This document shows positions 5,521 to 15,476 of a stretch of 44,542 nucleotides of DNA, piece by piece (within the stretch, counting starts at the first letter, position 1; every line of letters starts with the position of its first letter). Both the position numbers and the translations under genes were made by a program. Source of the DNA: Pseudomonas syringae pv. cilantro (GTDB lineage: Bacteria > Pseudomonadota > Gammaproteobacteria > Pseudomonadales > Pseudomonadaceae). The notes below the pieces were generated by a model. The model was not told the origin of the DNA. It worked only from the letters and a program-made list of their open reading frames with translations, and did no database searches. The stretch spans positions 729,300 to 773,841 of the forward strand of contig NZ_LGLN01000033.1 of NCBI RefSeq assembly GCF_001293775.1, given 5' to 3'.

Positions 5521-8280
5521 TCACTTGCGGGTCTTCTTTGGCGCGGCAGGCAACGGCGCGAAGAGCGCCTGCAGGTCTTCGTCGCGCAGCTTCCAGTCGC
5601 CAGTTGTCCGGCCGTCGAGCACGCCTGCAGCCAGTGCCGATTTTTCCCGTTGCAGCCGCTGGATTTTCTCTTCCACGGTGCCGCGCGCGATCATCTTGTA
5701 GACGAATACCGGCTTGTCCTGACCGATGCGATAAGCGCGGTCGGTCGCCTGATTTTCCGCTGCCGGGTTCCACCACGGGTCGTAGTGAATCACGGTATCG
5801 GCCGCGGTCAGGTTGAGGCCGGTGCCGCCGGCTTTCAGGCTGATCAGGAAGATCGGCAGCTTGCCGCTCTGGAAATCGTGAATCGGCGTACGCCGGTCGC
5901 GGGTCGAGCCGGTCAGCAGGGCGTAGGCAATGCCGCGCTGCTTCAGTTCTTCTTCGATCAGGCTGAGCATCGAGGTGAATTGCGAAAACAGCAGGATCTT
6001 GCGACCTTCGGCCAGCAGTTCTTCGAACATCTCCATCAGGCTATTGAGCTTGCCTGACGTGCCTTGTTTGCTGTTGACCGGCATGTTGTGATTGACCAGC
6101 CGCAGGTCGCAGCACACCTGGCGCAGCTTGAGCAGCGCTTCAAGAATGATGATCTGACTGCGTGCCACGCCTTTGCGGGTGATCTCGTCCCTGACCTTCT
6201 TGTCCATTGCCAGGCGCACGGTTTCGTAGACATCACGCTGCGCGTCGTTGAGGTCGACCCAGTGGATGATCTCGGTCTTCGGCGGCAGTTCGGTGGCGAC
6301 CTGTTCCTTGGTGCGGCGCAGCAGGAACGGCTTGATGCGCGCATTCAGGTGATGCAGACGATCCTGATTGCCGTGCTTTTCGATCGCCGTGCGGTAATTG
6401 CTGTTGAATTCCTTGCTGTTGCCCAGCCAGCCGGGCATCAGGAAGTGGAACAGCGACCACAATTCGCCTAGGTGGTTTTCCAGCGGCGTGCCGCTCAGGC
6501 ACAGGCGCTGACGCGCGTTAAGGTTGCGCGCGGCCTGCGCCGCCTTGCTGTTGGGGTTCTTGATGTACTGTGCTTCATCAAGAATCAATACGTGGAAAGG
6601 CTGTTTTTCGAGCAGTTCCAGGTCTCTGGGCAGCAGCGCGTAAGTGGTCAGGATCAGGTCGTAATCCTGAAGGTTGCCAGCGTCCTGATGGCGATTGGCA
6701 CCATACAGCGCCAGCACCTTGAGGTCCGGAGTGAAATGCTCGGCTTCGTCCAGCCAGTTGGGGATCAGGCTGGTCGGCATGACCGCCAGCGCAGGGCGGT
6801 CGAGGCGTCCGGCCTGTTTCTCCATCAACAGGTGGGCGAGGGTCTGCAGGGTCTTGCCCAGGCCCATGTCATCGGCCAGCACGCCGCCGACTTCCAGCTC
6901 GCGCAGCGACTGCATCCAGCTCAGGCCTTCGAGCTGATAAGGGCGTAGTGTGGCGTTCAGGCCATCGGGCAGGCTGACTGGCGCGTCCTTGATGTTGATC
7001 AGGCGCTCGGCGAAATGGCGCAGACGGTCGCCGCCTTGCCAGGTCAACGGCAGGTCTTCGAGCTGGGTCAGGCGCGCGGCATCGGCCTTGCTCATGCGCA
7101 GCGCGTTGTTGCCGTCCTGACGCCAGTAGAAATCTCCCAGGGTCGCCAGTACCGGCTTGAGCCGACCGTAGGGCAGCGCGATCTGCACCGGGCTGCCGCC
7201 GCTCTGGGTGAAATGGTTGAGTTGCACCAGCAATTGTTCTTCATCGCCGCGTTTGGCCACGGCGGTCGGGCTCATCAGTTCAGGATGGCTGCGGATCAGG
7301 TTGATCAGGATCGGCAGCAGGCTCAGGCGTTCGCCATTGACGATGATGCCCAGTTCCAGGTCGAACCAGTCGCGCTCGGTCTCTTCGTCGATGACCGCGT
7401 ACCAGTCATCCACTGGCGTGACATCGAAGCCAAACTCTTCCTGAATCTCGATTTCCCAGCCTTGCTCGCGCAGACGCGGCAGGTCGTCGAGCACGAAATG
7501 CAGCCAGGCCTTGTCGTTGGGCAGTTCGTACATGTCGCCGGCGCTGTCGGGCAATGCCTTGCTCTGCCGGGTGGCGACCTTGAAGCCCAGGTCGGCCAGT
7601 TCCTGGCGCAGTTGCCGCTCTTTCTCGCCCTGACGCCGTATACGCAGGGTTTCGGTGTCGGTGTGCTCGATGATGTCGCTTTTCTGATTCACCAGGTCGC
7701 TGCCCAGCGAACTGACCAGAATGCTCACATTGGTGGTGCCCACCGCGTAGTGCTTGCCGTAGGCGAAGGCCAGCGCGGCGCGATGCTGCACATGGCGCTG
7801 CATGCGGCCGTTGCGCGGTTCGTAGGCGCTGAACTCGACGCTGGCCAGAATCAGCCTGGGCCGCGGTTGCAGGTCATCGATCAGGCGTTCCGGGAGCTTC
7901 GGCTTTTGCGCGATTTGCTGCTGCTCGGCGTGCTGCTCCACTTCTCGCTGGTGCGAACTCAGGGCAGCCTGCAACAGCGGCCGGTTTTGCGGGTCCTGCA
8001 AAAACAGGAGGGCGGCCACGCAATGTTTGCAATCGTTGCGGACCGGGCAGGTGCATTTGCAGGTCAGGTAATTCTTGTAGCGATCAGGGTCCTTGAACAG
8101 CAGGGTCTGGGTATAGATTTCCAGGCCCGAGCCACGGCACGCGGTGCGGATGATCTGCGGGCTGGAGTCTTCCAGCACGATGCGTTTTTGCCGGGCGTAG
8201 TCACGCCCTCGCTCAAGCGTTCGATCATGGAATAAGTCTGTCCAGGCCGAAGCCAGGACTTTTTCAAGAATGGACGACAA
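5521..8280 (-). CDS. SWIM zinc-finger SNF2-family helicase
   Basis: A 919-residue protein. A SWIM zinc finger (CKCTCPVRNDCKHC, about residues 74-87) lies in the N-terminal region. A long unassigned middle region follows, then a complete SNF2 ATPase: Walker A in DDMGLGKTLQ near residue 470, DEAQ box (LILDEAQYIKN) near 565, then the C-terminal helicase lobe with LLFSQFTSML, SLKAGGTGLNL and the arginine-finger segment DRAYRIGQ. Bacterial SWIM-SNF2 proteins are DNA translocases probably involved in repair or transcription-coupled remodelling; the target is not known. Translation appears to start at a TTG (8280), since an in-frame stop lies one codon further upstream and no ATG occurs in the conserved N terminus. 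A weak AGGG precedes it. Confidence 0.92.
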   Translation of the reverse strand: MSSILEKVLASAWTDLFHDRTLERGRDYARQKRIVLEDSSPQIIRTACRGSGLEIYTQTLLFKDPDRYKNYLTCKCTCPVRNDCKHCVAALLFLQDPQNRPLLQAALSSHQREVEQHAEQQQIAQKPKLPERLIDDLQPRPRLILASVEFSAYEPRNGRMQRHVQHRAALAFAYGKHYAVGTTNVSILVSSLGSDLVNQKSDIIEHTDTETLRIRRQGEKERQLRQELADLGFKVATRQSKALPDSAGDMYELPNDKAWLHFVLDDLPRLREQGWEIEIQEEFGFDVTPVDDWYAVIDEETERDWFDLELGIIVNGERLSLLPILINLIRSHPELMSPTAVAKRGDEEQLLVQLNHFTQSGGSPVQIALPYGRLKPVLATLGDFYWRQDGNNALRMSKADAARLTQLEDLPLTWQGGDRLRHFAERLINIKDAPVSLPDGLNATLRPYQLEGLSWMQSLRELEVGGVLADDMGLGKTLQTLAHLLMEKQAGRLDRPALAVMPTSLIPNWLDEAEHFTPDLKVLALYGANRHQDAGNLQDYDLILTTYALLPRDLELLEKQPFHVLILDEAQYIKNPNSKAAQAARNLNARQRLCLSGTPLENHLGELWSLFHFLMPGWLGNSKEFNSNYRTAIEKHGNQDRLHHLNARIKPFLLRRTKEQVATELPPKTEIIHWVDLNDAQRDVYETVRLAMDKKVRDEITRKGVARSQIIILEALLKLRQVCCDLRLVNHNMPVNSKQGTSGKLNSLMEMFEELLAEGRKILLFSQFTSMLSLIEEELKQRGIAYALLTGSTRDRRTPIHDFQSGKLPIFLISLKAGGTGLNLTAADTVIHYDPWWNPAAENQATDRAYRIGQDKPVFVYKMIARGTVEEKIQRLQREKSALAAGVLDGRTTGDWKLRDEDLQALFAPLPAAPKKTRK

Positions 8281-8310
8281 GTTTTAAAAAGCCCTACGCC
8301 GCAGCGATAC

Positions 8311-8341
8311 TCAAAAGAAAGGGAGCGCCGCAGCGCCCCTT
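8311..8341 (-). terminator. Terminator of the mfd-csiV transcript
   Basis: On the minus strand a GC-rich stem (8319-8328 with 8333-8341, one bulged base) is followed by a T-rich stretch complementary to 8312-8320. It lies just after csiV and before the helicase gene. Confidence 0.6.
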
Positions 8342-8355
8342 GTGTACGTAAAAAA

Positions 8356-8880
8356 TCAAAGAGGAGAAACCTTGATCAGCAACGCCAGGTTGCCGTTGTC
8401 CAGATAGGTCAGCTCGCCGTTTTTCACCCTGGCGGTCTGTTTCAGCCGTTCACTGCTGATGACCACGCCGTGCGGGTCCAGCTGATTGACCCAGAATTGT
8501 GCATCAATATCGGTAAAACGTGCCATGGCCAGACTGACGGTGCCCTCGATGGGAAAGTGCCCAAGCTTTTCTTCACCGCGGGTGACTGCCATTTTCCCTG
8601 GCTCGCTGCCGATGTTCTGCTGCCAGGCACGCTGCATCAGCACCTGATAGTTGCCGCTGTCTTGCAGTTTACTCGCCAGATCAGTGAGGGCAGGGCTTCG
8701 TTCATTGCCTGAGTCGATCTTTTGCGCGTCGTTGTCCCAGTTTTCCGGGACAAGCTGGCGGGTCGCAGCCGGCTCGCCGTTCTGGCGAAAAAGCAGGATC
8801 TCGACCTGATACAGGCCGTCTGCGAACGCGGTCGAAGCAACCAGCGCCAGCAGCAGGATCAATGAACGAAACAGAAGCAT
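8356..8880 (-). CDS. csiV: CsiV family protein
   Basis: A 174-residue exported protein. It has a signal peptide (residues 1-20, MLLFRSLILLLALVASTAFA), then the family hallmark start of the mature part, YQVEILLFRQ, and a beta-rich body. The CsiV family was named in Vibrio cholerae, where the protein binds peptidoglycan and helps cell-wall synthesis when non-canonical D-amino acids are present. As I recall it is commonly found beside mfd in pseudomonads, as it is here: its start lies 11 bases after the mfd stop, so the two are probably co-transcribed. It is assigned by the N-terminal motif and the context. Confidence 0.8.
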   Translation of the reverse strand: MLLFRSLILLLALVASTAFADGLYQVEILLFRQNGEPAATRQLVPENWDNDAQKIDSGNERSPALTDLASKLQDSGNYQVLMQRAWQQNIGSEPGKMAVTRGEEKLGHFPIEGTVSLAMARFTDIDAQFWVNQLDPHGVVISSERLKQTARVKNGELTYLDNGNLALLIKVSPL

Positions 8881-8891
8881 GCGTGAATCCT

Positions 8892-11800
8892 TCAGGCAGT
8901 TTTCGGGGTCAGGCGCTCGAACAGCGCTTCAATGGTGTTGAAACGCTCTTCCGGACGCTCCATGGGCACCATGAATTTGAACAGCGTGGCACCTTCGAAT
9001 TTGTAGCGGTTGGGCTGGCTCTGGATCAGCTTGATCAGAGTCAGCGGATCAACCGGGGTATCGGCCGCGAATTCGATGCGTCCACCCTGCGGCCCCGCGT
9101 CGACTTTCTTGATGCCCAACTGTTCGGCCTGCAACTTCAGCAGCGTGATGCGCACCAGATGCTTGGTCGGCTCGGGCAGCAAACCGAAGCGGTCGATCAT
9201 TTCGACTTGCAGGTCCTTCAGCGCATCTTCATCTGCCGCGTTGGCGATACGTTTGTAGAGAATCAGGCGCGTGTGCACATCCGGCAGATAGGCTTCCGGG
9301 ATCAGTGCCGGCACGCGCAGGTTGATTTCCGGCCCGCCGCCCAGTGGCTGATCGAGGTTCGGCTGTTCACCCTTGCGGATCGCCTTGACGGCACGTTCGA
9401 GCATTTCCATGTACAGCGTGAAACCGACGGCCTGAATCTGGCCGCTCTGGCCGTCGCCAAGCAGTTCGCCCGCGCCACGGATTTCCAGGTCGTTGGTGGC
9501 AAGCACGAAGCCCGCGCCGAGGTCCTGGGTGTTGGCAATCGCTTCCAGACGCTTTTCCGCGTCGGGGGTGATCTGCTTGCGCGGCGGCGTCAGCAGGTAG
9601 GCGTAGGCCTGGTGGTGGCTGCGCCCGACACGACCACGCAACTGGTGCAGTTGCGCCAGGCCGAACTTGTCGGCGCGCTCGATAATAATGGTGTTGGCGC
9701 TCGGCACGTCGATGCCGGTCTCGATGATGGTCGAGGCGATCAGCACGTTGAAGCGCTTGTGGTAGAAGTCGCTCATTACCTGTTCGAGGTCACGCTCGCG
9801 CATCTGGCCGTGGCCGATGCCGATACGTGCTTCGGGCACCAGTTCGGCCAGATCCGCCGCGCATTTCTCGATGGTCTTGACGTCGTTGTGCAGGTAGTAG
9901 ACCTGCCCGCCGCGCAGCAACTCGCGCAGCAGGGCTTCCTTGATCGTCGGTTTGTTTTGCTCCATGACGAAGGTGCGCACCGACAGCCTGCGCGCCGGAG
10001 GCGTGGCGATGATCGACAGATCACGCATGCCCGACACGGCCATGTTCAGGGTGCGCGGGATCGGCGTGGCGGTCAGGGTCAGGATGTCGACCTCGCTGCG
10101 CAGCGCCTTGAGCTGTTCTTTCTGGCGCACGCCGAAACGGTGTTCTTCGTCGATGATCACCAAGCCGAGGTTCTTGATTTTCACGTCATCCTGCAACAGC
10201 TTGTGCGTGCCGATGACGATATCGATCTTGCCTTCGGCCAGATCGGCGACGGCGGCGCTGACTTCCTTGGCTGACTTGAAGCGGCTCATCACTTCCACGG
10301 TCACCGGCCAGTCGGCAAAGCGATCGCGGAAGCTGTTGTAGTGCTGCTGGGCGAGCAGGGTGGTCGGCACCAGAATCGCGACCTGGCGCCCGCCGTGCAC
10401 GGCGATGAACGCTGCGCGCATGGCCACTTCGGTCTTGCCGAAACCCACATCGCCGCAGACCAGGCGGTCCATCGGCTTGGGCGCCAGCATGTCGGCGCGC
10501 ACGGCTTCGATGGTGGTCTGCTGATCCGGGGTCTCTTCGAACGGGAAGCCAGCGCTGAAGGTGGCGTAATCGGCTTTCGGGTCGGCAAACGCATAGCCTT
10601 CCCGGGCTGCCCGGCGCGCATAAATGTCGAGCAATTCGGCCGCCACGTCGCGGACCTGTTCGGCCGCCTTGCGCTTGGCTTTCTGCCAGGTTTCCGAACC
10701 CAGGCGATGCAGCGGCGCCATTTCGTCGTCGCTGCCTGTATAGCGGGCGATCAGGTGCAGGTTGGCGACCGGGACGTACAGCTTGGCGTCTTCGGCATAG
10801 GCCAGCATCAGGAATTCCGCAACCTGATTTTCGACTTCCAGCGTCGCTAACCCCAGGTAGCGTCCGACACCGTGGTCGATGTGCACCACCGGCGCGCCTT
10901 CACGCAGCTCGGTCAGGTTCTTGATGACCGCGTCGTTGTTGCCACCGTCGGTGCGTTTTTCGCGGCGCCGGCGCTGCATGACGCGCTGGCCGAACAGCGG
11001 GCTTTCCGCAACCAGCGCCAGGGCCGGTTGCTCCAGCAGCAGGCCATCGTCCAGCGGCGCGATGGTGATTGCCAGGCGATCCTTGCCGTCGACGAAGTCG
11101 AGCCAGCTGTCCACTGTTTTCGGTCGCAGCTTCAGGCGTTCAAGCAGCTCCAACAGCACTTCCCGGCGTCCGGCAGATTCGGCGGTGAATAGCACGCGGC
11201 CAGGGAATTCATCGAGAAACTTCGACAGGGCCGCCAATGGCTGGCTGGCCTTGGCCTCGATGGACAGGTCTGGCAAGGTCTGCGCCGGAAAACGCTCGCG
11301 TCCGGCCCCGGCGTCGACGTCCTGCTGGCTGGCAACCACGCGCGGCCAGTTTTTCAGGCGCGCGAAGCAGTCCTCTACTGGCAAAAACAACTCGGCCGGC
11401 GGCAATAGTGGCCGCGCCGGATCGACACGACGCTCTTCGTAACGATTGCGCACGTCGTTCCAGAAGTTTTCGGCGGCTTGCTCGATGCCGGGCAGCGAGA
11501 ACACTTGGGTGTCCTGCGGCAGGTAGTCGAACAGCGTCGAGGTTTCTTCGAAGAACAGCGGGATGTAGTACTCGATACCGGCGGGCGTGATGCCGCTGCT
11601 CAAGTCCTGGAAAATCGGGCTGCGGCGGAAGTCCACGTCGAAGCGTTCGCGGAAGCGTGCTTTGAAACGCGTGACTTCTTCTTTCTGTAGCGGAAACTCG
11701 CGGGCCGGCAGCAGGCGCACCGATTCGACCTTGTCGATGGAACGCTGGGTGTCCGGGTCGAACGTGCGCAAGGTTTCGATCTCGTCATCGAACAGGTCGA

Positions 11801-12344
11801 TGCGGAACGGCAGCTTGCTGCCCATCGGGAACAGGTCGATCAGCGCACCGCGCACCGTGAACTCGCCGTGCTCGTAAACCGTATCCACATAGCGATAGCC
11901 GCTGGCTTCCAGACGAGTGCGCATGGCCTCCACGTCGAGCTTCTGACCGACATCCAGCACCAGGCTGCTGCCGAGCAGGAATTTGGTCGGTGCGAGTCTG
12001 TGTAGGGCAGTGGTGATCGGTACTACCAAAACGCCATGCACCAGCTCCGGCAGGCGATAAAGGCTGGCGATGCGCTGGGAAATGATGTCCTGATGCGGCG
12101 AAAACAGGTCGTAGGGCAGGGTTTCCCAGTCCGGGAAGTGCAGAACCGGCAGCGTGGGTGCGAAAAATTTCAGCTCTTGCTCCAGCCGCTCGGCGCTTTG
12201 GCTGTCGGCGGTCAGAAGCAGAGTGAAGCGTTTGGCTGCGCTGGCGGCCTCGGCAATGGCCAGGCTCAGTGCGGCACCGGGCAGATTGCCCCAGTGTTGT
12301 TTGCCTGCAGCGGCAGAAAGGTGCGGTAGACGCAGAACTGGCAC
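8892..12344 (-). CDS. mfd: Transcription-repair coupling factor Mfd
   Basis: A 1150-residue protein of full family length. The UvrB-homology module is at the N terminus (FPDWETLPYDLFSPHQDIISQR). The RNA polymerase interaction domain follows about half way, with HIDHGVGRYLGL. Then comes the RecG-like translocase with Walker A GDVGFGKTEVAMRAAF near residue 628, DEEHRFGVRQKEQLK near 730 and TATPIPRTL. The C-terminal TRCF domain closes it. Mfd releases RNA polymerase stalled at DNA lesions and recruits UvrA. The start is a GTG at 12344 (VPVLRLPHL...) with GGAGCC upstream. csiV follows in the same transcript and gap is divergent. Confidence 0.97.
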   Translation of the reverse strand: MPVLRLPHLSAAAGKQHWGNLPGAALSLAIAEAASAAKRFTLLLTADSQSAERLEQELKFFAPTLPVLHFPDWETLPYDLFSPHQDIISQRIASLYRLPELVHGVLVVPITTALHRLAPTKFLLGSSLVLDVGQKLDVEAMRTRLEASGYRYVDTVYEHGEFTVRGALIDLFPMGSKLPFRIDLFDDEIETLRTFDPDTQRSIDKVESVRLLPAREFPLQKEEVTRFKARFRERFDVDFRRSPIFQDLSSGITPAGIEYYIPLFFEETSTLFDYLPQDTQVFSLPGIEQAAENFWNDVRNRYEERRVDPARPLLPPAELFLPVEDCFARLKNWPRVVASQQDVDAGAGRERFPAQTLPDLSIEAKASQPLAALSKFLDEFPGRVLFTAESAGRREVLLELLERLKLRPKTVDSWLDFVDGKDRLAITIAPLDDGLLLEQPALALVAESPLFGQRVMQRRRREKRTDGGNNDAVIKNLTELREGAPVVHIDHGVGRYLGLATLEVENQVAEFLMLAYAEDAKLYVPVANLHLIARYTGSDDEMAPLHRLGSETWQKAKRKAAEQVRDVAAELLDIYARRAAREGYAFADPKADYATFSAGFPFEETPDQQTTIEAVRADMLAPKPMDRLVCGDVGFGKTEVAMRAAFIAVHGGRQVAILVPTTLLAQQHYNSFRDRFADWPVTVEVMSRFKSAKEVSAAVADLAEGKIDIVIGTHKLLQDDVKIKNLGLVIIDEEHRFGVRQKEQLKALRSEVDILTLTATPIPRTLNMAVSGMRDLSIIATPPARRLSVRTFVMEQNKPTIKEALLRELLRGGQVYYLHNDVKTIEKCAADLAELVPEARIGIGHGQMRERDLEQVMSDFYHKRFNVLIASTIIETGIDVPSANTIIIERADKFGLAQLHQLRGRVGRSHHQAYAYLLTPPRKQITPDAEKRLEAIANTQDLGAGFVLATNDLEIRGAGELLGDGQSGQIQAVGFTLYMEMLERAVKAIRKGEQPNLDQPLGGGPEINLRVPALIPEAYLPDVHTRLILYKRIANAADEDALKDLQVEMIDRFGLLPEPTKHLVRITLLKLQAEQLGIKKVDAGPQGGRIEFAADTPVDPLTLIKLIQSQPNRYKFEGATLFKFMVPMERPEERFNTIEALFERLTPKTA

Positions 12345-12548
12345 GGAAGGTCAGGCTCCAGGCGTTGCGACAGGGGCGGCGATTGTAACGGGGGAAGGTG
12401 GTGGCTGTCAGTTTTCCGGAGTATTACCACGTATTTATGGGCAAAAATTATGTAGTGCCGGATGATCTGACAGCCGCGCATTGCTCATAAACACTGGCAC
12501 GGTCATAATGTAGCCCCTTTTTTCAGCCCCTACATGTGGAAGGTTCCC

Positions 12549-13997
12549 GTGACTCAGAAGCCCGACCAGTGTCTTGGTGAATGGATCGATCGTGAAGCCC
12601 TTGCGGAAGCGATGATCCCGCTCATCGGTCAGCTCTACCGCAATAACAATGTGGTGAGTTCGATCTATGGCCGTAGCCTGATCAACCGTTCAGTGATTGC
12701 GATTCTCAAGGCGCACCGCTTTGCGCGTCATCGTCAGTCCGATGCCGTTGAGTTGTCCGTCCATGAGACGTTCCCGCTTATCAAGGCGATGAGCGAACTC
12801 AAACTGGGTGCCGCTTCGGTGGACCTCGGCAAGCTGGCGGTCAAGTTCAAGACTGAAGGCAATGGCCGCACGGCCGAGCAGTTCGTGCGTGAGGAACTGG
12901 CCAGTGTAGTGGGTCAGCAGGGCACCAGCCCGCGTAAAGGCACCGACGTCGTGCTCTACGGTTTCGGACGTATCGGCCGCCTTCTGGCGCGGATCCTGAT
13001 CGAAAAGACCGGTGGCGGCGACGGCCTGCGTCTGCGCGCCATCGTCGTTCGCAAAGGTGCGGAGAACGATCTGGTCAAGCGTGCCAGCCTGCTGCGTCGT
13101 GACTCGGTGCATGGCCCGTTCGACGGCACCATTACCATCGACGAAGCCAACAGCACCATCACCGCCAACGGCAACCTGATTCAGGTGATCTACGCCAAGA
13201 ACCCGACCGAGGTGGATTACACCCAGTACGGCATCAAAGACGCGCTGCTGGTGGACAACACCGGTGTGTGGCGTGATGCCGAAGGTCTGGGCCAGCATCT
13301 GGCCTGCCCTGGTATCGACCGCGTGGTATTGACCGCGCCGGGCAAAGGCAAGCTGAAGAACATCGTGCACGGCATCAACCACGGTGAAATCACCGCAGAC
13401 GACAAGATCGTTTCGGCGGCATCCTGCACCACCAACGCCATCGTGCCGGTGCTCAAGGCGGTCAACGACAAGTTCGGCATCGCCAACGGTCACGTTGAAA
13501 CGGTTCACTCGTACACCAACGACCAGAACCTGATCGACAACTTCCACAAGGGCGATCGCCGTGGCCGCAGCGCCGCGCTGAACATGGTCATCACCGAAAC
13601 CGGTGCGGCCACGGCTGCCGCCAAGGCTCTGCCTGAGCTGGCCGGCAAGCTGACCGGCAACGCGATCCGCGTTCCGACGCCGAACGTGTCCATGGCCATT
13701 CTCAACCTCAACCTCGAGACGCCGACCTCCCGCGAAGAAATGAACGAGTACCTGCGCTACATGGCGCTGCACTCGGACCTGCACAAGCAGATCGACTTCG
13801 TGAACTCGCAGGAAGTGGTGTCTACCGACTTCGTTGGCTCGCGTCACGCCGGTGTGGTGGATGCCGAAGCCACCATCGTCAACGACAACCGCGTTGTGCT
13901 GTACGTCTGGTACGACAACGAATTCGGTTACAGCCACCAGGTGGTGCGCGTGATGGAAGACATGGCAGACGTCAATCCGCCAGCGTTTCCGCAGTAA
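12549..13997 (+). CDS. gap: Glyceraldehyde-3-phosphate dehydrogenase, long form
   Basis: A 482-residue GAPDH. An N-terminal extension of about 130 residues precedes the Rossmann motif GFGRIGRLLARIL (residues 138-150). The active-site Cys293 is in SAASCTTNAIVPVLKAV. The long N-terminal extension is characteristic of a GAPDH form found in Pseudomonas beside mfd. In pseudomonads, which lack a working Embden-Meyerhof glycolysis, one GAPDH tends to serve gluconeogenesis and another glycolysis; which this is cannot be read from sequence. A GTG at 12549 preceded by GGAAGG at 12538-12543 is preferred over the ATG at 12534, which has no ribosome binding site. Confidence 0.93.
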   Translation: MTQKPDQCLGEWIDREALAEAMIPLIGQLYRNNNVVSSIYGRSLINRSVIAILKAHRFARHRQSDAVELSVHETFPLIKAMSELKLGAASVDLGKLAVKFKTEGNGRTAEQFVREELASVVGQQGTSPRKGTDVVLYGFGRIGRLLARILIEKTGGGDGLRLRAIVVRKGAENDLVKRASLLRRDSVHGPFDGTITIDEANSTITANGNLIQVIYAKNPTEVDYTQYGIKDALLVDNTGVWRDAEGLGQHLACPGIDRVVLTAPGKGKLKNIVHGINHGEITADDKIVSAASCTTNAIVPVLKAVNDKFGIANGHVETVHSYTNDQNLIDNFHKGDRRGRSAALNMVITETGAATAAAKALPELAGKLTGNAIRVPTPNVSMAILNLNLETPTSREEMNEYLRYMALHSDLHKQIDFVNSQEVVSTDFVGSRHAGVVDAEATIVNDNRVVLYVWYDNEFGYSHQVVRVMEDMADVNPPAFPQ

Positions 13998-14039
13998 GCG
14001 TCAAGCGTATGAGTTGCCCGGTCTGATCGGGCAGCGATA

Positions 14040-14087
14040 AAAACGGGCTGAATCCTGTGCAAACAGTGTTCGGCCCGTTTTGTTTTG
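14040..14087 (+). terminator. Intrinsic terminator after gap
   Basis: The stem AAAACGGGCTGAA (14040-14052) pairs with TTCGGCCCGTTTT (14069-14081) with one wobble. It is followed by TGTTTTG. Confidence 0.8.
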
Positions 14088-14154
14088 TGGCGTGTCATGA
14101 GAATCTGTAAGGCGATGTTTCTTGTGGCCCCTATGGATGACGGAGTATCAAAGG

Positions 14155-15410
14155 ATGAGTAGTTCGGCCATGGACGGTTCGCAGCAGCAACTCAAAAGCA
14201 GTTTCTTTCTTCTCTTTCTGACGATCTTCATTCCCTTCGGTCTGGGGCATTTCGTTTCCTACCTGTTTCGCACCGTCAATGCGGTGATCTACGTTGACCT
14301 GCAAACCGACCTGAGCTTGCCTGCCAGCAGTCTTGGCTTGTTGACCGGCGTGTACTTTCTGACCTTCGCCGCCGCGCAGATTCCGCTTGGTGTGATGCTT
14401 GATCGTTACGGTCCACGCAGCGTGCAGGCGCCGATGCTTTTATTTGCGGTCGCCGGTTCGGTCATTTTCAGTGTCTCCAGCAGCGAGGCAGGGCTGTTGA
14501 TCGGGCGTGGCCTGATCGGTCTGGGTGTGGCGGGTTCGCTGATGAGTGCGATCAAAGCGTGCGCTTGCCGGTCGAACGTTTGCCGCTGAGCACCGCGTGC
14601 CTGCTGTCGATTGGCGGGCTGGGCGCGATGGCATCGACCACGCCATTGCATGCGCTGCTGAGCTGGTTGACCTGGCGCGAAGCGTTTCTGGTCCTGGCGC
14701 TGCTGACCTTTTGCGTGGCCGTGGTCATACATTTCAGCGTGCCCAAAACCTACCAGAGCAAAAACACTCGCTACGGCGATATGTTCGCCGCAGTCGGCAA
14801 ACTGTACTCGTCCTGGACGTTCTGGCGTCTGGCGCTGTACTCGGTGTTCGCACACGCCATCTACATGTCGGTGCTGTCATTGTGGATGGGGCCGTGGTTG
14901 CGCGACATGGCAGGTTTGAGTGATTCCGCTATGGCCAGTGTGCTGTTGTTCGGGGCCATCGCGATGGTGGCGGGGTCTCTGACGTTCGGCGGGATCACCG
15001 ATTACCTGCGCAGGTTCGGCGTACAGCCGATCATGATCTGTGGCACCGGGATGCTGATCTTTATCGGCTTCCAGGTGCTGATGGTCAGCGACTTGCCGGT
15101 ATCGCCTTATCTGATTGCCATGGGCTTTAGCTTCTTCGGCACCTCGACCACCATGAATTACGCCATCGTCGCGCAGTCGGTGTCGCCAGAGCTGGCGGGA
15201 AGGGTGAGTTCATCCTTCAATCTGGTGGTGTTCGTGCTCGCGTTTTGCCTGCAATGGCTGATGGGCGTGGTGCTCAATCTATGGCCGGTCGCGCAGGGGG
15301 CGGGACATCCGCCTGAGGCCTATCAATGGTCGCTGGGGCTGATGATTGCCCTGCAAGTGCCGGGTTTGCTGCTTTGGCTCAGTTTTCGGCCGTGGCGGCG
15401 CAAGGTCTGA
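14155..15410 (+). pseudogene. Frameshifted MFS transporter
   Basis: Two overlapping frames together encode one MFS permease of about 415 residues. The first runs from ATG 14155 (GGAG at 14142) to TGA 14589. It covers the first transmembrane helices and the motif-A-like segment GVMLDRYGPRS, and leaves the family pattern after GSLMSAIKA. The second frame picks up at about 14559 with LPVERLPLSTACLLSIGG and runs to 15410 through the remaining helices. The frame change equals a net loss of 1, 4 or 7 bases between about 14545 and 14575. As read, the protein would stop after 144 residues. Either the gene is broken in this strain or there is a sequencing error. The substrate is unknown. It lies between gap and a second, intact transporter. 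Confidence 0.8.
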
Positions 15411-15416
15411 AACGCA

Positions 15417-15454
15417 AAACCCCGGCCCGAGATAACCCGGGCCGGGGTTTGTTT
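15417..15454. terminator. Bidirectional terminator
   Basis: A perfect 13-bp stem (15417-15429 with 15438-15450) with an 8-base loop lies between the MFS pseudogene and the convergent MHS symporter. T-runs flank both sides. Confidence 0.85.
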
Positions 15455-15476
15455 GCTTTACCGGTGCGGCGATGAA

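Noticed and set aside
7015..8235. Long plus-strand frame (406 codons) opposite the SNF2 helicase gene
   Set aside because: Codon-bias shadow: the minus-strand gene has clear helicase and SWIM motifs, and the plus frame has no recognisable domain.
8862..10274. Plus-strand frame of 470 codons opposite csiV and mfd
   Set aside because: Shadow of mfd; composition is Gln/His/Arg-rich with no ribosome binding site.
12690..13937. Minus-strand frame of 415 codons opposite gap
   Set aside because: Shadow of GAPDH, which has its active-site motif on the plus strand.
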